From positions 6,820,001 through 6,884,000 of the forward strand of contig NZ_CP109027.1 in NCBI RefSeq assembly GCF_036226885.1: 64,000 nucleotides of DNA, written 5' to 3'. Within the stretch, counting starts at the first letter, position 1, and each line of letters opens with the position of its first letter. Under the pieces are notes generated by a model that did no database searches, was not told the origin of the DNA, and saw only the letters and a list, made by a program, of their open reading frames with translations. The translations under genes and the position numbers were made by a program. Shown here piece by piece: positions 42,288 through 50,641 of this stretch. Origin of the DNA: Streptomyces sp. NBC_00663 (GTDB lineage Bacteria; Actinomycetota; Actinomycetes; Streptomycetales; Streptomycetaceae).

Positions 42288-43116
42288 CCGGCGGGACCAG
42301 CTGGGGGAGGCGGTGCGGCAGGGCCCCGTACCAGAGCCGCGCCACCGTGAAGCCGAAGGCCAGGCACAGGATGCCGCCCACCGCGTCCAGCCAGAAGTGG
42401 TTGGCCGTCGCGACGATGACGACCAGGGTGGCCACCGGGTAGAGGAGGCCGAGGACCCGCACCCATGGCACCGACGCCAGCGCGAAGATCGTCAGGCCGC
42501 ACCACAGGGACCAGCCGATGTGCATGGACGGCATCGCGGCGTACTGGTTCGACATGTTCTTCAGGTCGCCCGAGGCCATCGAACCCCAGGTCTGGTGGAC
42601 CATGACGGTGTCGACGAAGTCGCCGCCGTTCATCAGCCGGGGCGGGGCCAGCGGATACAGGTAGTAACCGACGAGGGCCACGCCCGTCGTGGCGAAGAGG
42701 ACCATGCGCGTCGCCGCGTAGCGGCCGGGGTGACAGCGGAAGAGCCACACCAGGACACCCAGCGTCACCACGAAGTGCAGCGTCGCGTAGTAGTAGTTCA
42801 TGCCCACGATCAGCCAAGTCACCGAGTTCACGGTGTGGTTGACCGACTCCTCGACCGCGATCCCCAGGTCGTGCTCGACCCGCCAGATCCAGTCGGCGTT
42901 GCGCAGCGCCTCGGCTCGCTGTTCCGGGACCGCGTTGCGGATCAGTGAGTAGGTCCAGTAACTCACCGCGATCAGCAGGATCTCGAACCACAGCCGGGGG
43001 CGGCGCGGGGTGCGCAGGCGGCGAAGGAAGCCTCTGTCCGAACCGTCCGCGACGGGCTGCGGAACGGCCTCTTCGCGGCCTTCCAGTGTCGTCACGGTCG
43101 AATCACCCATGGACAC
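42250..43116 (-). CDS. PAP2-superfamily membrane phosphatase / inositolphosphotransferase-like
   Basis: A 288-residue membrane protein with about six hydrophobic segments. The motifs LYPLAPPRL, NQYAAMPSMHIGWSLW and VIVATANHFWLDAVGG are those of the Aur1/IPC-synthase branch of the PAP2 superfamily (H-x5-D type third motif with catalytic histidine). These transfer or release phosphate or phosphohead groups on membrane lipids. The start may be ATG 43116 or the ATG two codons later. It stands alone, convergent with the LysR gene. Confidence 0.9.
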   Translation of the reverse strand: MSMGDSTVTTLEGREEAVPQPVADGSDRGFLRRLRTPRRPRLWFEILLIAVSYWTYSLIRNAVPEQRAEALRNADWIWRVEHDLGIAVEESVNHTVNSVTWLIVGMNYYYATLHFVVTLGVLVWLFRCHPGRYAATRMVLFATTGVALVGYYLYPLAPPRLMNGGDFVDTVMVHQTWGSMASGDLKNMSNQYAAMPSMHIGWSLWCGLTIFALASVPWVRVLGLLYPVATLVVIVATANHFWLDAVGGILCLAFGFTVARLWYGALPHRLPQLVPPVSRPRPRTASPR

Positions 43117-43241
43117 AGAGTCTGCCAGAAAAGCCCTTGCCCCCAGATCATCCCCCGGTCGGGTTCAGGACGCATGTTCTACGGCGGGACGAGGCCCTCG
43201 TCTCCTCCCCGCGCAGGTCCCGAAAGCCCGGTTTCTCCGCC

Positions 43242-44381
43242 TCAGGAACGAGCCCGCTCCGTACGGGACGCAACAGGCGCCGAAGCCGTCGAACCACGCA
43301 CCACCAGCTCCGGCATGAACACGAACTCACTGTGCGGAGCGGGCGTCCCGCCGATCTCCTCCAGCAACGTCCGCACCGCGGCCTGGCCCATCGCCGGAAC
43401 CGGCTTGCGGACCGTCGTCAGCGGCGGGTCGGTGAACGCGATCAGCGGGGAGTCGTCGAAGCCCACCACCGAGATGTCCCGCGGCACTTCGAGGCCGAGC
43501 TGCCGGGCGGCGCGTATCGCACCCAGCGCCATCATGTCGCTCGCGCACACGACCGCCGTACAGCCACGGCCGATCAACGCGGCGGCGGCGGCCTGACCGC
43601 CCTCCAGGGTGTACAGCGAGTGCTGGACCATGTCCGACTCCACGGACTCCGCGGACAGACCCAGCTGGTCCTGCATCGCCCGCACAAAGCCCTCGATCTT
43701 GCGCTGCACCGGCACGAACCGCTTCGGGCCGACCGCCAGACCGATCCGCGCGTGACCGAGCGAGGCGAGATGCGTGACCGCCAGCGTCATCGCCGCACGG
43801 TCGTCGGGGGAGATGAACGGCGCCTGCACCTTCGGCGAGAAACCGTCCACGAGCACGAACGGCACGCCCTGGCCGCGCAGCTGCTCGTAGCGCTGCATGT
43901 CGGCGGAGGTGTCCGCGTGCAGTCCGGAGACGAAGATGATGCCGGCCACGCCCCGGTCGACGAGCATCTCCGTGAGCTCGTCCTCGGTGGAGCCGCCGGG
44001 GGTCTGGGTGGCGAGGACCGGGGTGTAGCCCTGCCGGGTCAGCGCCTGGCCGATCACCTGGGCCAGCGCCGGGAATATCGGGTTCTCCAGCTCCGGCGTT
44101 ATCAGGCCCACCAGGCCCTCACTACGCTGGCGCAGCCGCACCGGACGCTCGTACCCGAGCACGTCCAGGGCGGCCAGCACGGTCTGGCGAGTGGTCGCGG
44201 CGACGCCCGGCTTCCCGTTGAGGACGCGGCTGACGGTCGCTTCGCTGACCCCCGCTTGAGCAGCGATGTCGGCAAGCCGTGTGGTCACAGGATTGGACTG
44301 TACCGGCCGTCCCTCCCCTTGCACACCAATCGGACGCCGCGGGCGACCTGTTGACCGTCCCGGTCCGAGCTGCTGGGTCAT
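43242..44381 (-). CDS. malR: MalR, LacI-family repressor of maltose/amylase genes
   Basis: A 379-residue repressor nearly identical in pattern to S. coelicolor MalR / S. lividans Reg1. The helix-turn-helix is TTRLADIAAQAGVSEATVSRVLNGKPGVA, followed by the hinge and a sugar-binding domain with LVGLITPELENPIFPA and SVVGFDDSPLIAFTDPPLTTV. Characterised homologues begin at a GTG here equivalent to 44288, but ATG 44381 has the textbook ribosome-binding site GAGGGAGCGCG, giving a 31-residue N-terminal extension. Maltotriose-type inducers release MalR from the malE promoter. It is divergent from malE. Confidence 0.94.
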   Translation of the reverse strand: MTQQLGPGRSTGRPRRPIGVQGEGRPVQSNPVTTRLADIAAQAGVSEATVSRVLNGKPGVAATTRQTVLAALDVLGYERPVRLRQRSEGLVGLITPELENPIFPALAQVIGQALTRQGYTPVLATQTPGGSTEDELTEMLVDRGVAGIIFVSGLHADTSADMQRYEQLRGQGVPFVLVDGFSPKVQAPFISPDDRAAMTLAVTHLASLGHARIGLAVGPKRFVPVQRKIEGFVRAMQDQLGLSAESVESDMVQHSLYTLEGGQAAAAALIGRGCTAVVCASDMMALGAIRAARQLGLEVPRDISVVGFDDSPLIAFTDPPLTTVRKPVPAMGQAAVRTLLEEIGGTPAPHSEFVFMPELVVRGSTASAPVASRTERARS

Positions 44382-44702
44382 CGCGCTCCCTCGTGAATGT
44401 GATGGCAAGAGCTTGCAGAGTCTTGCACAGCGCGCTCTCCGCCGCTCCACCCCTGGAAACAAGCGTCTCACGGCGGTAGCCGAGAGGTCACGCCCGGATA
44501 ACTTACGAGACGTCTTGCACTTTTTTGCTGCAAGGTCTTTCGCAACGCTTACACGGCTGTTACGTTCACGTCGCCCGGCCGCCGCAACGGCGCAGTCGGC
44601 ACCACAGCAGGGACGGCAGACGGGGCCGACCCTGCATCACGCAGGGAAGCGGGCGGGACCGCGACCCTGCACCACACGGGCTTTCACCCTCAAGGAGAAC
44701 TC
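44382..44702. promoter_or_regulatory. malR-malE divergent control region with TTGCA-type operators
   Basis: A 321-bp region without a gene. Cluster 1 (44405-44428) has GCAAG-AG-CTTGC followed by CTTGCAC, 10 bp after CTTGCAG, and lies next to the malR start. Cluster 2 (44513-44544) has CTTGCA (44514-44519) and TGCAAG (44529-44534) as an inverted repeat, then TCTTTCGCAA. CTTGCAG-type repeats are the known MalR recognition sequence in Streptomyces, so two operator regions, one per promoter, are likely. Confidence 0.75.
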
Positions 44703-45971
44703 ATGCGGCGTGGCATAGCGGCCACCGCGCTGGTGGCGTCCCTCGCCCTCGCGGCGACGGCCTGCGGCGGAGACGACGGCGACAGCGAATCCAGCGGTCC
44801 GGTCACCATCACCTGGTGGGACACCTCCAACGCCACCAATGAGGCGCCGACCTACAAGGCTCTGATCAAGGAGTTCGAGGCGTCCAACAAGGACGTCAAG
44901 GTCAAGTACGTCAACGTCCCCTTCGACCAGGCGCAGAACAAGTTCGACACCGCCGCCGGCTCCAAGGGCGCCCCGGACGTGCTCCGCGCCGAAGTCGGCT
45001 GGACCCCCGCCTTCGCCAAGAAGAGCTACCTCCTGCCCCTCGACGGCACCGAGGCCCTCGCGGACCAGAGCAAGTTCAAGTCCAACCTCCTGGAGCAGGC
45101 CAAGTACGAGGGCAAGACCTACGGCGTGCCGCTGGTCACCGACACCCTCGCCCTGGTCTACAACAAGGAGCTCTTCGACAAGGCCGGCGTCGCGGCCCCC
45201 AAGACCTGGGACGACCTGAAGGCCGCCGCCGCCACCATCAAGAGCAAGACCGGCGTCGACGGCTACTGGGGCTCCACCCAGGCCTACTACGCCCAGTCCT
45301 TCCTCTACGGCGAGGGCACCGACACCGTCGACGCCGACGCCAAGAAGATCACGGTGAACTCCGCCGCCGCGCAGAAGGCGTACGGCACCTGGCAGAGCCT
45401 CTTCTCCGGCAAGGGCCTGCACAAGGCCGACACCACCGCCGACGCCTACGCCCACATCCAGGACGCGTTCGTCAACGGCAAGGTCGCCGCGATCATCCAG
45501 GGCCCGTGGGAGATCACCAACTTCTACAAGGGCGCCGCGTTCAAGGACAAGAACAACCTCGGCATCGCCACCGTCCCGGCCGGCTCCACCGGCAAGGCGG
45601 GCGCCCCGACCGGCGGCCACAACCTCTCGGTCTACGCCGGCTCCGACGCCGCGCACCAGAAGGCGGCCCTGAAGTTCGTGAACTTCATGACCTCCGCGAA
45701 GTCACAGGCGACCATCGCGCTGAAGAACTCCACGCTGCCGACCCGCGACGACGCCTACACCACCGAGGTCAAGGCCGACCCGGGCATCGCCGGCTACCAG
45801 ACGGTCCTCGCCGCCGCCCAGCCGCGCCCGGCCCTGCCCGAGTACAGCTCCCTGTGGGGTCCGCTGGACACCGAGCTGCCGAAGATCGCCGGTGGCAAGG
45901 AATCCCTCGACAAGGGCCTGAGCAACGCCGAGACCGCCATCGCCAAGCTGGTGCCGGACTTCAGCAAGTAA
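44703..45971 (+). CDS. malE: Maltose/maltodextrin-binding lipoprotein MalE
   Basis: The extracellular solute-binding protein of the maltodextrin ABC importer. It is 422 residues with a lipoprotein signal ending ATAC (Cys21). The fold begins GPVTITWWDTSNATNEAPTYKALIKEFEASN, with the family segment YGVPLVTDTLALVYNKELFDKAG and the C-terminal AQPRPALPEYSSLWGPLDTEL. It is first in the malEFG transcript under MalR control. The stop is followed by a large stem-loop that probably favours higher malE mRNA level than malFG. Confidence 0.96.
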   Translation: MRRGIAATALVASLALAATACGGDDGDSESSGPVTITWWDTSNATNEAPTYKALIKEFEASNKDVKVKYVNVPFDQAQNKFDTAAGSKGAPDVLRAEVGWTPAFAKKSYLLPLDGTEALADQSKFKSNLLEQAKYEGKTYGVPLVTDTLALVYNKELFDKAGVAAPKTWDDLKAAAATIKSKTGVDGYWGSTQAYYAQSFLYGEGTDTVDADAKKITVNSAAAQKAYGTWQSLFSGKGLHKADTTADAYAHIQDAFVNGKVAAIIQGPWEITNFYKGAAFKDKNNLGIATVPAGSTGKAGAPTGGHNLSVYAGSDAAHQKAALKFVNFMTSAKSQATIALKNSTLPTRDDAYTTEVKADPGIAGYQTVLAAAQPRPALPEYSSLWGPLDTELPKIAGGKESLDKGLSNAETAIAKLVPDFSK

Positions 45972-45980
45972 GCCCCGACA

Positions 45981-46023
45981 GGCCGCCGGATCTCCCGATC
46001 ACGGGGGGAGGGATCCGGCGGCC
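45981..46023 (+). terminator. Stem-loop between malE and malF (attenuation/stabilising hairpin)
   Basis: A perfect 12-bp stem GGCCGCCGGATC (45981-45992) and GATCCGGCGGCC (46012-46023) with additional inner CCC/GGG pairing starts 9 bp after the malE stop. No T-run follows. Because malF is in the same operon, partial termination or protection of malE mRNA 3' end is the likely role. Confidence 0.7.
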
Positions 46024-46082
46024 ATCGGCCTGAGAGCCGTACCCCTTTTGGAACCACAGGACTTCACGAAGGTCGTCGAACC

Positions 46083-47087
46083 ATGACAGTCGCCATCGAC
46101 CGCGCGACCGGCAAGCGCCGCGGTGACCGCGCGCCCCGGCCCGGCCTGGGACAGCGCCTCAAGCACAGCTACCAGAAGCACTGGTACGCCTACGCCATGA
46201 TCGCCCCCGTGGTCGTCGTGCTCGGCGTCCTCGTGCTGTACCCCCTGGTGTACGGCCTCTATCTCACCCTCACCGACGCCAACAGCCTCAACACGGCCCG
46301 CACCATCGGCGTCAACCACATCGACGCCACCTACCAGTTCATCGGCCTGGACAACTACGCCGACATCCTGTGGGGCCCGACGGCGTACGACCGCTTCTGG
46401 TCGCACTTCATCTGGACCGTCGTGTGGACCGGGCTCTGCGTCACCCTGCACTACTGCCTCGGCCTCGGTCTCGCGCTGCTGCTCAACCAGAAACTGCGCG
46501 GCCGGACGCTGTACCGCATGATCCTGATCCTGCCCTGGGCCGTGCCGACCTTCGTCACCGTCTTCGGCTGGCGGTTCATGCTCGCCGACGGCGGGATCAT
46601 CAACTCCTTCCTGGACTTCCTCCATCTGCCCGCCCCGCTGTGGCTGGAGGACACCTTCTGGCAGCGGTTCGCCGCGATCATGGTCAACACCTGGTGCGGT
46701 GTCCCCTTCATGATGCTGTCGCTCCTCGGCGGCTTGCAGTCCATCGACAGCTCCCTCTACGAGGCCGCCGAGATGGACGGCGCCACCGCCTGGCAGAAGT
46801 TCCGGTACGTCACCCTGCCGGGCCTGAGGTCCGTCAGCTCCACCGTCGTACTCCTCGGCGTCATCTGGACCTTCAACCAGTTCGCCATCATCTTCCTGCT
46901 GTTCGGCGACACCGCGCCCGACGCCCAGATCCTCGTGACCTGGGCCTACTACCTCGGCTTCGGACAACAGCCGCGTGACTTCGCCCAGTCGGCCGCCTAC
47001 GGCATCCTGCTGCTGGCCATCCTGATCGTCTTCACCTCCTTTTACCGACGCTGGCTGAACCGCAATGACCAGCAGCTCGCGATCTGA
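46083..47087 (+). CDS. malF: Maltodextrin ABC importer permease MalF
   Basis: A 334-residue permease with six predicted helices after a basic cytoplasmic N-terminus. The EAA loop EAAEMDGATAWQKFRYVTLPGLR contacts the ATPase. There is no long periplasmic P2 loop as in E. coli MalF, which is normal for Gram-positive forms. It lies 111 bp after malE, across a stem-loop, and 13 bp before malG. No ATPase gene is present; in Streptomyces the shared ATPase MsiK from another locus serves these importers. Confidence 0.95.
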   Translation: MTVAIDRATGKRRGDRAPRPGLGQRLKHSYQKHWYAYAMIAPVVVVLGVLVLYPLVYGLYLTLTDANSLNTARTIGVNHIDATYQFIGLDNYADILWGPTAYDRFWSHFIWTVVWTGLCVTLHYCLGLGLALLLNQKLRGRTLYRMILILPWAVPTFVTVFGWRFMLADGGIINSFLDFLHLPAPLWLEDTFWQRFAAIMVNTWCGVPFMMLSLLGGLQSIDSSLYEAAEMDGATAWQKFRYVTLPGLRSVSSTVVLLGVIWTFNQFAIIFLLFGDTAPDAQILVTWAYYLGFGQQPRDFAQSAAYGILLLAILIVFTSFYRRWLNRNDQQLAI

Positions 47088-47100
47088 GGCAGGAGCTCCC

Positions 47101-48003
47101 ATGAGTACGACCACCGCCCCGACCTCCGTCGAGAAGACCGGGCAGGACCAGGCCGCCGGCACTCCGCACAAGCCGCGCCGGCGCGGCCTCGGCACCTCCC
47201 TCGTCTCCCACGGCATCCTGATCGTCGCGAGCATCGTCGCCCTGTTCCCCGTGGCCTGGCTGGTCTATCTGTCCCTCGGCCCGGACAGCGACGACTACCT
47301 CCACCCCGGCGGCATCTGGTCCAAGATGACGTTCGACAACTACACGTTCGTGCTCCAGCACACGAAATTCTTCGACTGGCTGCAAACCACGCTGATCGTC
47401 ACCCTGGGCACCACGTTCATCGGCGTGATCATGTCCGCCACCACCGGGTACGCCGTCTCGCGGATGCGCTTCCCCGGGTACAAGAAGTTCATGTGGGTCC
47501 TGCTGGTCACCCAGATGTTCCCGGTGGCCGTCCTCATGGTGCCGATGTACCAGATCCTCTCGGACCTCCAGCTCGTCGACAGCTACCTCGGCCTCGTCCT
47601 GGTCTACTGCACCACCACCGTGCCGTACTGCGCCTGGCTGATGAAGGGCTACTTCGACACCATCCCGTTCGAGATCGACGAGGCGGGACGCGTCGACGGA
47701 CTCACCCCGTTCGGCACGTTCGCGCGGCTGATCCTGCCGCTCGCCAAGCCGGGCCTGGCCGTCGCCGCCTTCTACAGCTTCCTCACCGCCTTCGGCGAGG
47801 TCGCGTTCGCCTCCACGTTCATGCTCTCCGACGACAAGTACACCTTCGCCGTCGGCCTCCAGACCTTCGTCAGCGAACACGACGCCCAGCGCAACCTGAT
47901 GGCCGCCACCGCGGTGCTCATCGCCATACCGGTCGCCGCGTTCTTCTACTTCGTCCAGAAGAACCTGGTCACCGGCCTCACCGCGGGCGGCACGAAGGGC
48001 TGA
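47101..48003 (+). CDS. malG: Maltodextrin ABC importer permease MalG
   Basis: The second permease subunit, 300 residues, six helices, with EAA loop EIDEAGRVDGLTPFGTFARLILPLAKPGL. The C-terminus GLTAGGTKG is the conserved MalG ending. ATG 47101 follows GGCAGGAGCTCCC and was chosen over the upstream ATG inside malF. A stem-loop 31 bp downstream separates it from aglA. Confidence 0.95.
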   Translation: MSTTTAPTSVEKTGQDQAAGTPHKPRRRGLGTSLVSHGILIVASIVALFPVAWLVYLSLGPDSDDYLHPGGIWSKMTFDNYTFVLQHTKFFDWLQTTLIVTLGTTFIGVIMSATTGYAVSRMRFPGYKKFMWVLLVTQMFPVAVLMVPMYQILSDLQLVDSYLGLVLVYCTTTVPYCAWLMKGYFDTIPFEIDEAGRVDGLTPFGTFARLILPLAKPGLAVAAFYSFLTAFGEVAFASTFMLSDDKYTFAVGLQTFVSEHDAQRNLMAATAVLIAIPVAAFFYFVQKNLVTGLTAGGTKG

Positions 48004-48033
48004 CCGCCGGCCGGGGCGTCGCCCCACAGACCC

Positions 48034-48081
48034 GAGGCGGTCGCGGTGTCCATCCGACCCCGCTGTCACCGCGGCCGCCTC
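48034..48081 (+). terminator. Stem-loop between malG and aglA
   Basis: GAGGCGGTCGCGGTG (48034-48048) pairs with CACCGCGGCCGCCTC (48067-48081); the single mismatch is a U-G pair in RNA, giving a 15-bp stem with an 18-nt loop. It likely ends the malEFG transcript or lowers read-through into aglA. Confidence 0.7.
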
Positions 48082-48166
48082 GTCACCAGCACGCTCCCGT
48101 GCGCCCCCCTTCTGCCCCCCTCTGCAACCTCCTGCCCAGATGACTCCGTTACGTATCAAGGACGCC

Positions 48167-49852
48167 ATGAGCCAGCAGCACTCCGCCGCCGACCCGGCCC
48201 CGAACTCCGCCGTCGCCACCGTCGCCCAGCGCCGCGACTGGTGGCGGGACGCGGTGATCTACCAGGTCTATCCGCGCAGCTTCGCCGACAGCAACGGCGA
48301 CGGCATGGGCGACCTGGAGGGCATCCGCTCCCGACTGCCGTACCTGCGCGACCTCGGCATCGACGCCGTGTGGCTCAGCCCCTTCTACGCCTCCCCACAG
48401 GCCGACGCCGGCTACGACGTCGCCGACTACCGTGCCGTCGACCCCATGTTCGGCAACCTGCTGGACGCGGACGCGCTGATCCGTGACGCGCACGAGCTGG
48501 ACCTCAGGATCATCGTCGACCTGGTCCCCAACCACTCCTCCGACCAGCACGAGTGGTTCAAGCGCGCCCTGCGCGAGGGCCCGGGGTCCTCCCTCCGCGA
48601 CCGCTACCACTTCCGCCCCGGCAAGGGTGAGAACGGCGAACTCCCGCCCAACGACTGGGAGTCCATCTTCGGCGGCCCGGCGTGGACCCGGGTCACCGAA
48701 CCGGACGGCTCCCCCGGCGAGTGGTACCTCCACCTCTTCGCCCCCGAGCAGCCCGACTTCAACTGGGAACACCCCGCGGTCGGCGACGAGTTCCGCTCCA
48801 TCCTGCGCTTCTGGCTGGACATGGGCGTCGACGGCTTCCGCATCGACGTGGCCCACGGCCTGGTCAAGGCGGAGGGCCTGCCGGACCTCGGGGACCACGA
48901 CCAGCTGAAGCTGCTGGGCAACGATGTCATGCCGTTCTTCGACCAGGACGGGGTGCACGAGGTGTACCGCCAGTGGCGGCTCATCCTCGACGAGTACGCG
49001 GGCGAGCGCATCTTCGTCGCCGAGGCCTGGACCCCCACGGTCGAGCGCACCGCGAACTACGTCCGCCCCGACGAACTGCACCAGGCCTTCAACTTCCAGT
49101 ACCTGGGCACCCATTGGGACGCCGAGGAACTCCGCCAGGTCATCGACCGCACCCTGGAGGCGATGCGCCCGGTCGGCGCCCCCGCCACCTGGGTCCTCTC
49201 CAACCACGACGTCACCCGCCACGCCACCCGCTTCGCGAACCCGGCGGGCCTCGGCACCCAGATCCGCACGGCCGGCGACCGCGCCCTGGGCCTGCGCCGC
49301 GCCCGCGCGGCCACCCTCCTCATGCTGGCGCTCCCCGGCTCGGCGTACATCTACCAGGGCGAGGAGCTCGGCCTCCCCGACGTCGTCGACCTGCCCGACG
49401 AGGTCCGCCAGGACCCGGCCTACTTCCGCGGCGCCGGCCAGGACGGCTTCCGCGACGGCTGCCGCGTCCCGATCCCCTGGACCCGCGAGGGCTCGTCGTA
49501 CGGCTTCGGCACGGGCGGCAGCTGGCTCCCGCAGCCCGCGGAATGGGCCGAGCTGAGCGTGGAGGCCCAGACGGGCGCCCCGGGCTCCACCCTGGAGCTC
49601 TACCGCACGGCCCTCGCCACCCGCCGCGCCGAGCCCGACCTGGGCGCCGGCGAGTCGGTCGAGTGGCTGCGGGCGCCGGAGGGCGTACTGGCCTTCCGCC
49701 GCGGCGAGTTCGTCTGTGTCGCGAACACCACCGGCGAGTCGGTGACGAGTCCGGCGTACGGCCGTCTCCTGCTCGCGAGCGGTGAGATCGCCGAGGTCGA
49801 CGGCGACGCGAAGATCCCGGCGGACACCACGGCGTGGTGGACGACGGCCTGA
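48167..49852 (+). CDS. aglA: Alpha-glucosidase AglA (GH13)
   Basis: A cytoplasmic enzyme that releases glucose from imported maltose and maltodextrins. It is 561 residues without a signal peptide, starting WWRDAVIYQVYPRSFADSNGDGMGDLEGI. The catalytic residues are in MGVDGFRIDVAHG (nucleophile Asp227), VAEAW (acid/base) and LSNHDVTRH. It follows malG, as in the known Streptomyces maltose locus. ATG 48167 is preceded by AAGGACGCC; an ATG nine codons upstream is possible but lacks a ribosome-binding site. Confidence 0.94.
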   Translation: MSQQHSAADPAPNSAVATVAQRRDWWRDAVIYQVYPRSFADSNGDGMGDLEGIRSRLPYLRDLGIDAVWLSPFYASPQADAGYDVADYRAVDPMFGNLLDADALIRDAHELDLRIIVDLVPNHSSDQHEWFKRALREGPGSSLRDRYHFRPGKGENGELPPNDWESIFGGPAWTRVTEPDGSPGEWYLHLFAPEQPDFNWEHPAVGDEFRSILRFWLDMGVDGFRIDVAHGLVKAEGLPDLGDHDQLKLLGNDVMPFFDQDGVHEVYRQWRLILDEYAGERIFVAEAWTPTVERTANYVRPDELHQAFNFQYLGTHWDAEELRQVIDRTLEAMRPVGAPATWVLSNHDVTRHATRFANPAGLGTQIRTAGDRALGLRRARAATLLMLALPGSAYIYQGEELGLPDVVDLPDEVRQDPAYFRGAGQDGFRDGCRVPIPWTREGSSYGFGTGGSWLPQPAEWAELSVEAQTGAPGSTLELYRTALATRRAEPDLGAGESVEWLRAPEGVLAFRRGEFVCVANTTGESVTSPAYGRLLLASGEIAEVDGDAKIPADTTAWWTTA

Positions 49853-49855
49853 CCC

Positions 49856-49876
49856 GGGCCCGCCCGCACCGGGCCC
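49856..49876 (+). terminator. Short hairpin after aglA
   Basis: GGGCCCG (49856-49862) and CGGGCCC (49870-49876) form a 7-bp GC-only stem 3 bp after the aglA stop. Confidence 0.55.
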
Positions 49877-50014
49877 TCGCCGCCTTCGGGCAGCGGGGGC
49901 CCGATGGTTTTCCCGGGTGAGCGGAGAATTCTCCGGCGGCGTGTCGATCGGCGCGCCCCGCGATCGACGCTTGGGTGGAAGGGCGACCGGCGCCCACCGT
50001 CCCGAGGAGAGACC

Positions 50015-50581
50015 ATGCGGATCCGCGCCCGCCTCAGCATGAGTGCCGACGGCTATGTGACCACCCCGAACGGCTGGCCCGCCCTGACCGCCGACCCCGC
50101 GTTCGTCTCCGGCGAGAGCCACGGCATCCGGGAGTTCCTCGCGGACTGCGAGGCCGCGCTCATGGGCCGCACCACCTTCGAACCGGCGCTGAACAACACC
50201 CGCTGGCCCTGGCCCGACCTCGACGTCTTCGTCCTCGGCTCGCACCGCCCCGAGGGCACCCCGGACCATGTCACCACCGACAGCGATCCGGCGCGGCTGC
50301 TGGAGAGGATCCGCGCGGCCAACAAGGGCGGCGATGTCCATCTCGTCGGCGGCCCCCGCACCATCGCGACCTTCCACGCCCTGGGTGCCCTGGACCGCCT
50401 CGAACTCGTCGTCCTGCCCCTGCTGTTCGGCGGCGGTACGCGGCTGACTCCCGCGCTGGACCCCGAGACCGGGCTGACCCTGCGGAGCCAACGGGCCCTG
50501 CCCGGCGGCTCGGTGGAGATCGTCTACGCCTGCGAGGGCAGCCGCGGCGCGCTTCCGGGCCGGCCTGCCAGTCAGCGCTGA
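50015..50581 (+). CDS. Dihydrofolate reductase/RibD C-terminal-like protein
   Basis: A 188-residue NADPH-binding protein of the RibD C-terminal/DHFR-fold family. MRIRARLSMSADGYVTTPNGWPAL is the typical start, LMGRTTFEPAL corresponds to the cofactor loop, and VHLVGGPRTIATFHALGALDRLELVVLPLLFGGGTRL is the diagnostic C-terminal block. ATG 50015 follows GAGGAGAGACC. Its reaction is unknown. It sits between aglA and the amylases without obvious link to starch use. Confidence 0.9.
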   Translation: MRIRARLSMSADGYVTTPNGWPALTADPAFVSGESHGIREFLADCEAALMGRTTFEPALNNTRWPWPDLDVFVLGSHRPEGTPDHVTTDSDPARLLERIRAANKGGDVHLVGGPRTIATFHALGALDRLELVVLPLLFGGGTRLTPALDPETGLTLRSQRALPGGSVEIVYACEGSRGALPGRPASQR

Positions 50582-50599
50582 ACGCGGACAGCCGGAAGA

Positions 50600-50622
50600 G
50601 GCCGCTCGTGGATCGAGCGGCC
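50600..50622. terminator. Bidirectional terminator between the DHFR-like gene and the amylase
   Basis: A perfect 9-bp stem GGCCGCTCG / CGAGCGGCC (50600-50608, 50614-50622) with loop TGGAT lies between two convergent stop codons. Confidence 0.8.
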
Positions 50623-50641
50623 CCCTCGGTTCGGAACGGCG

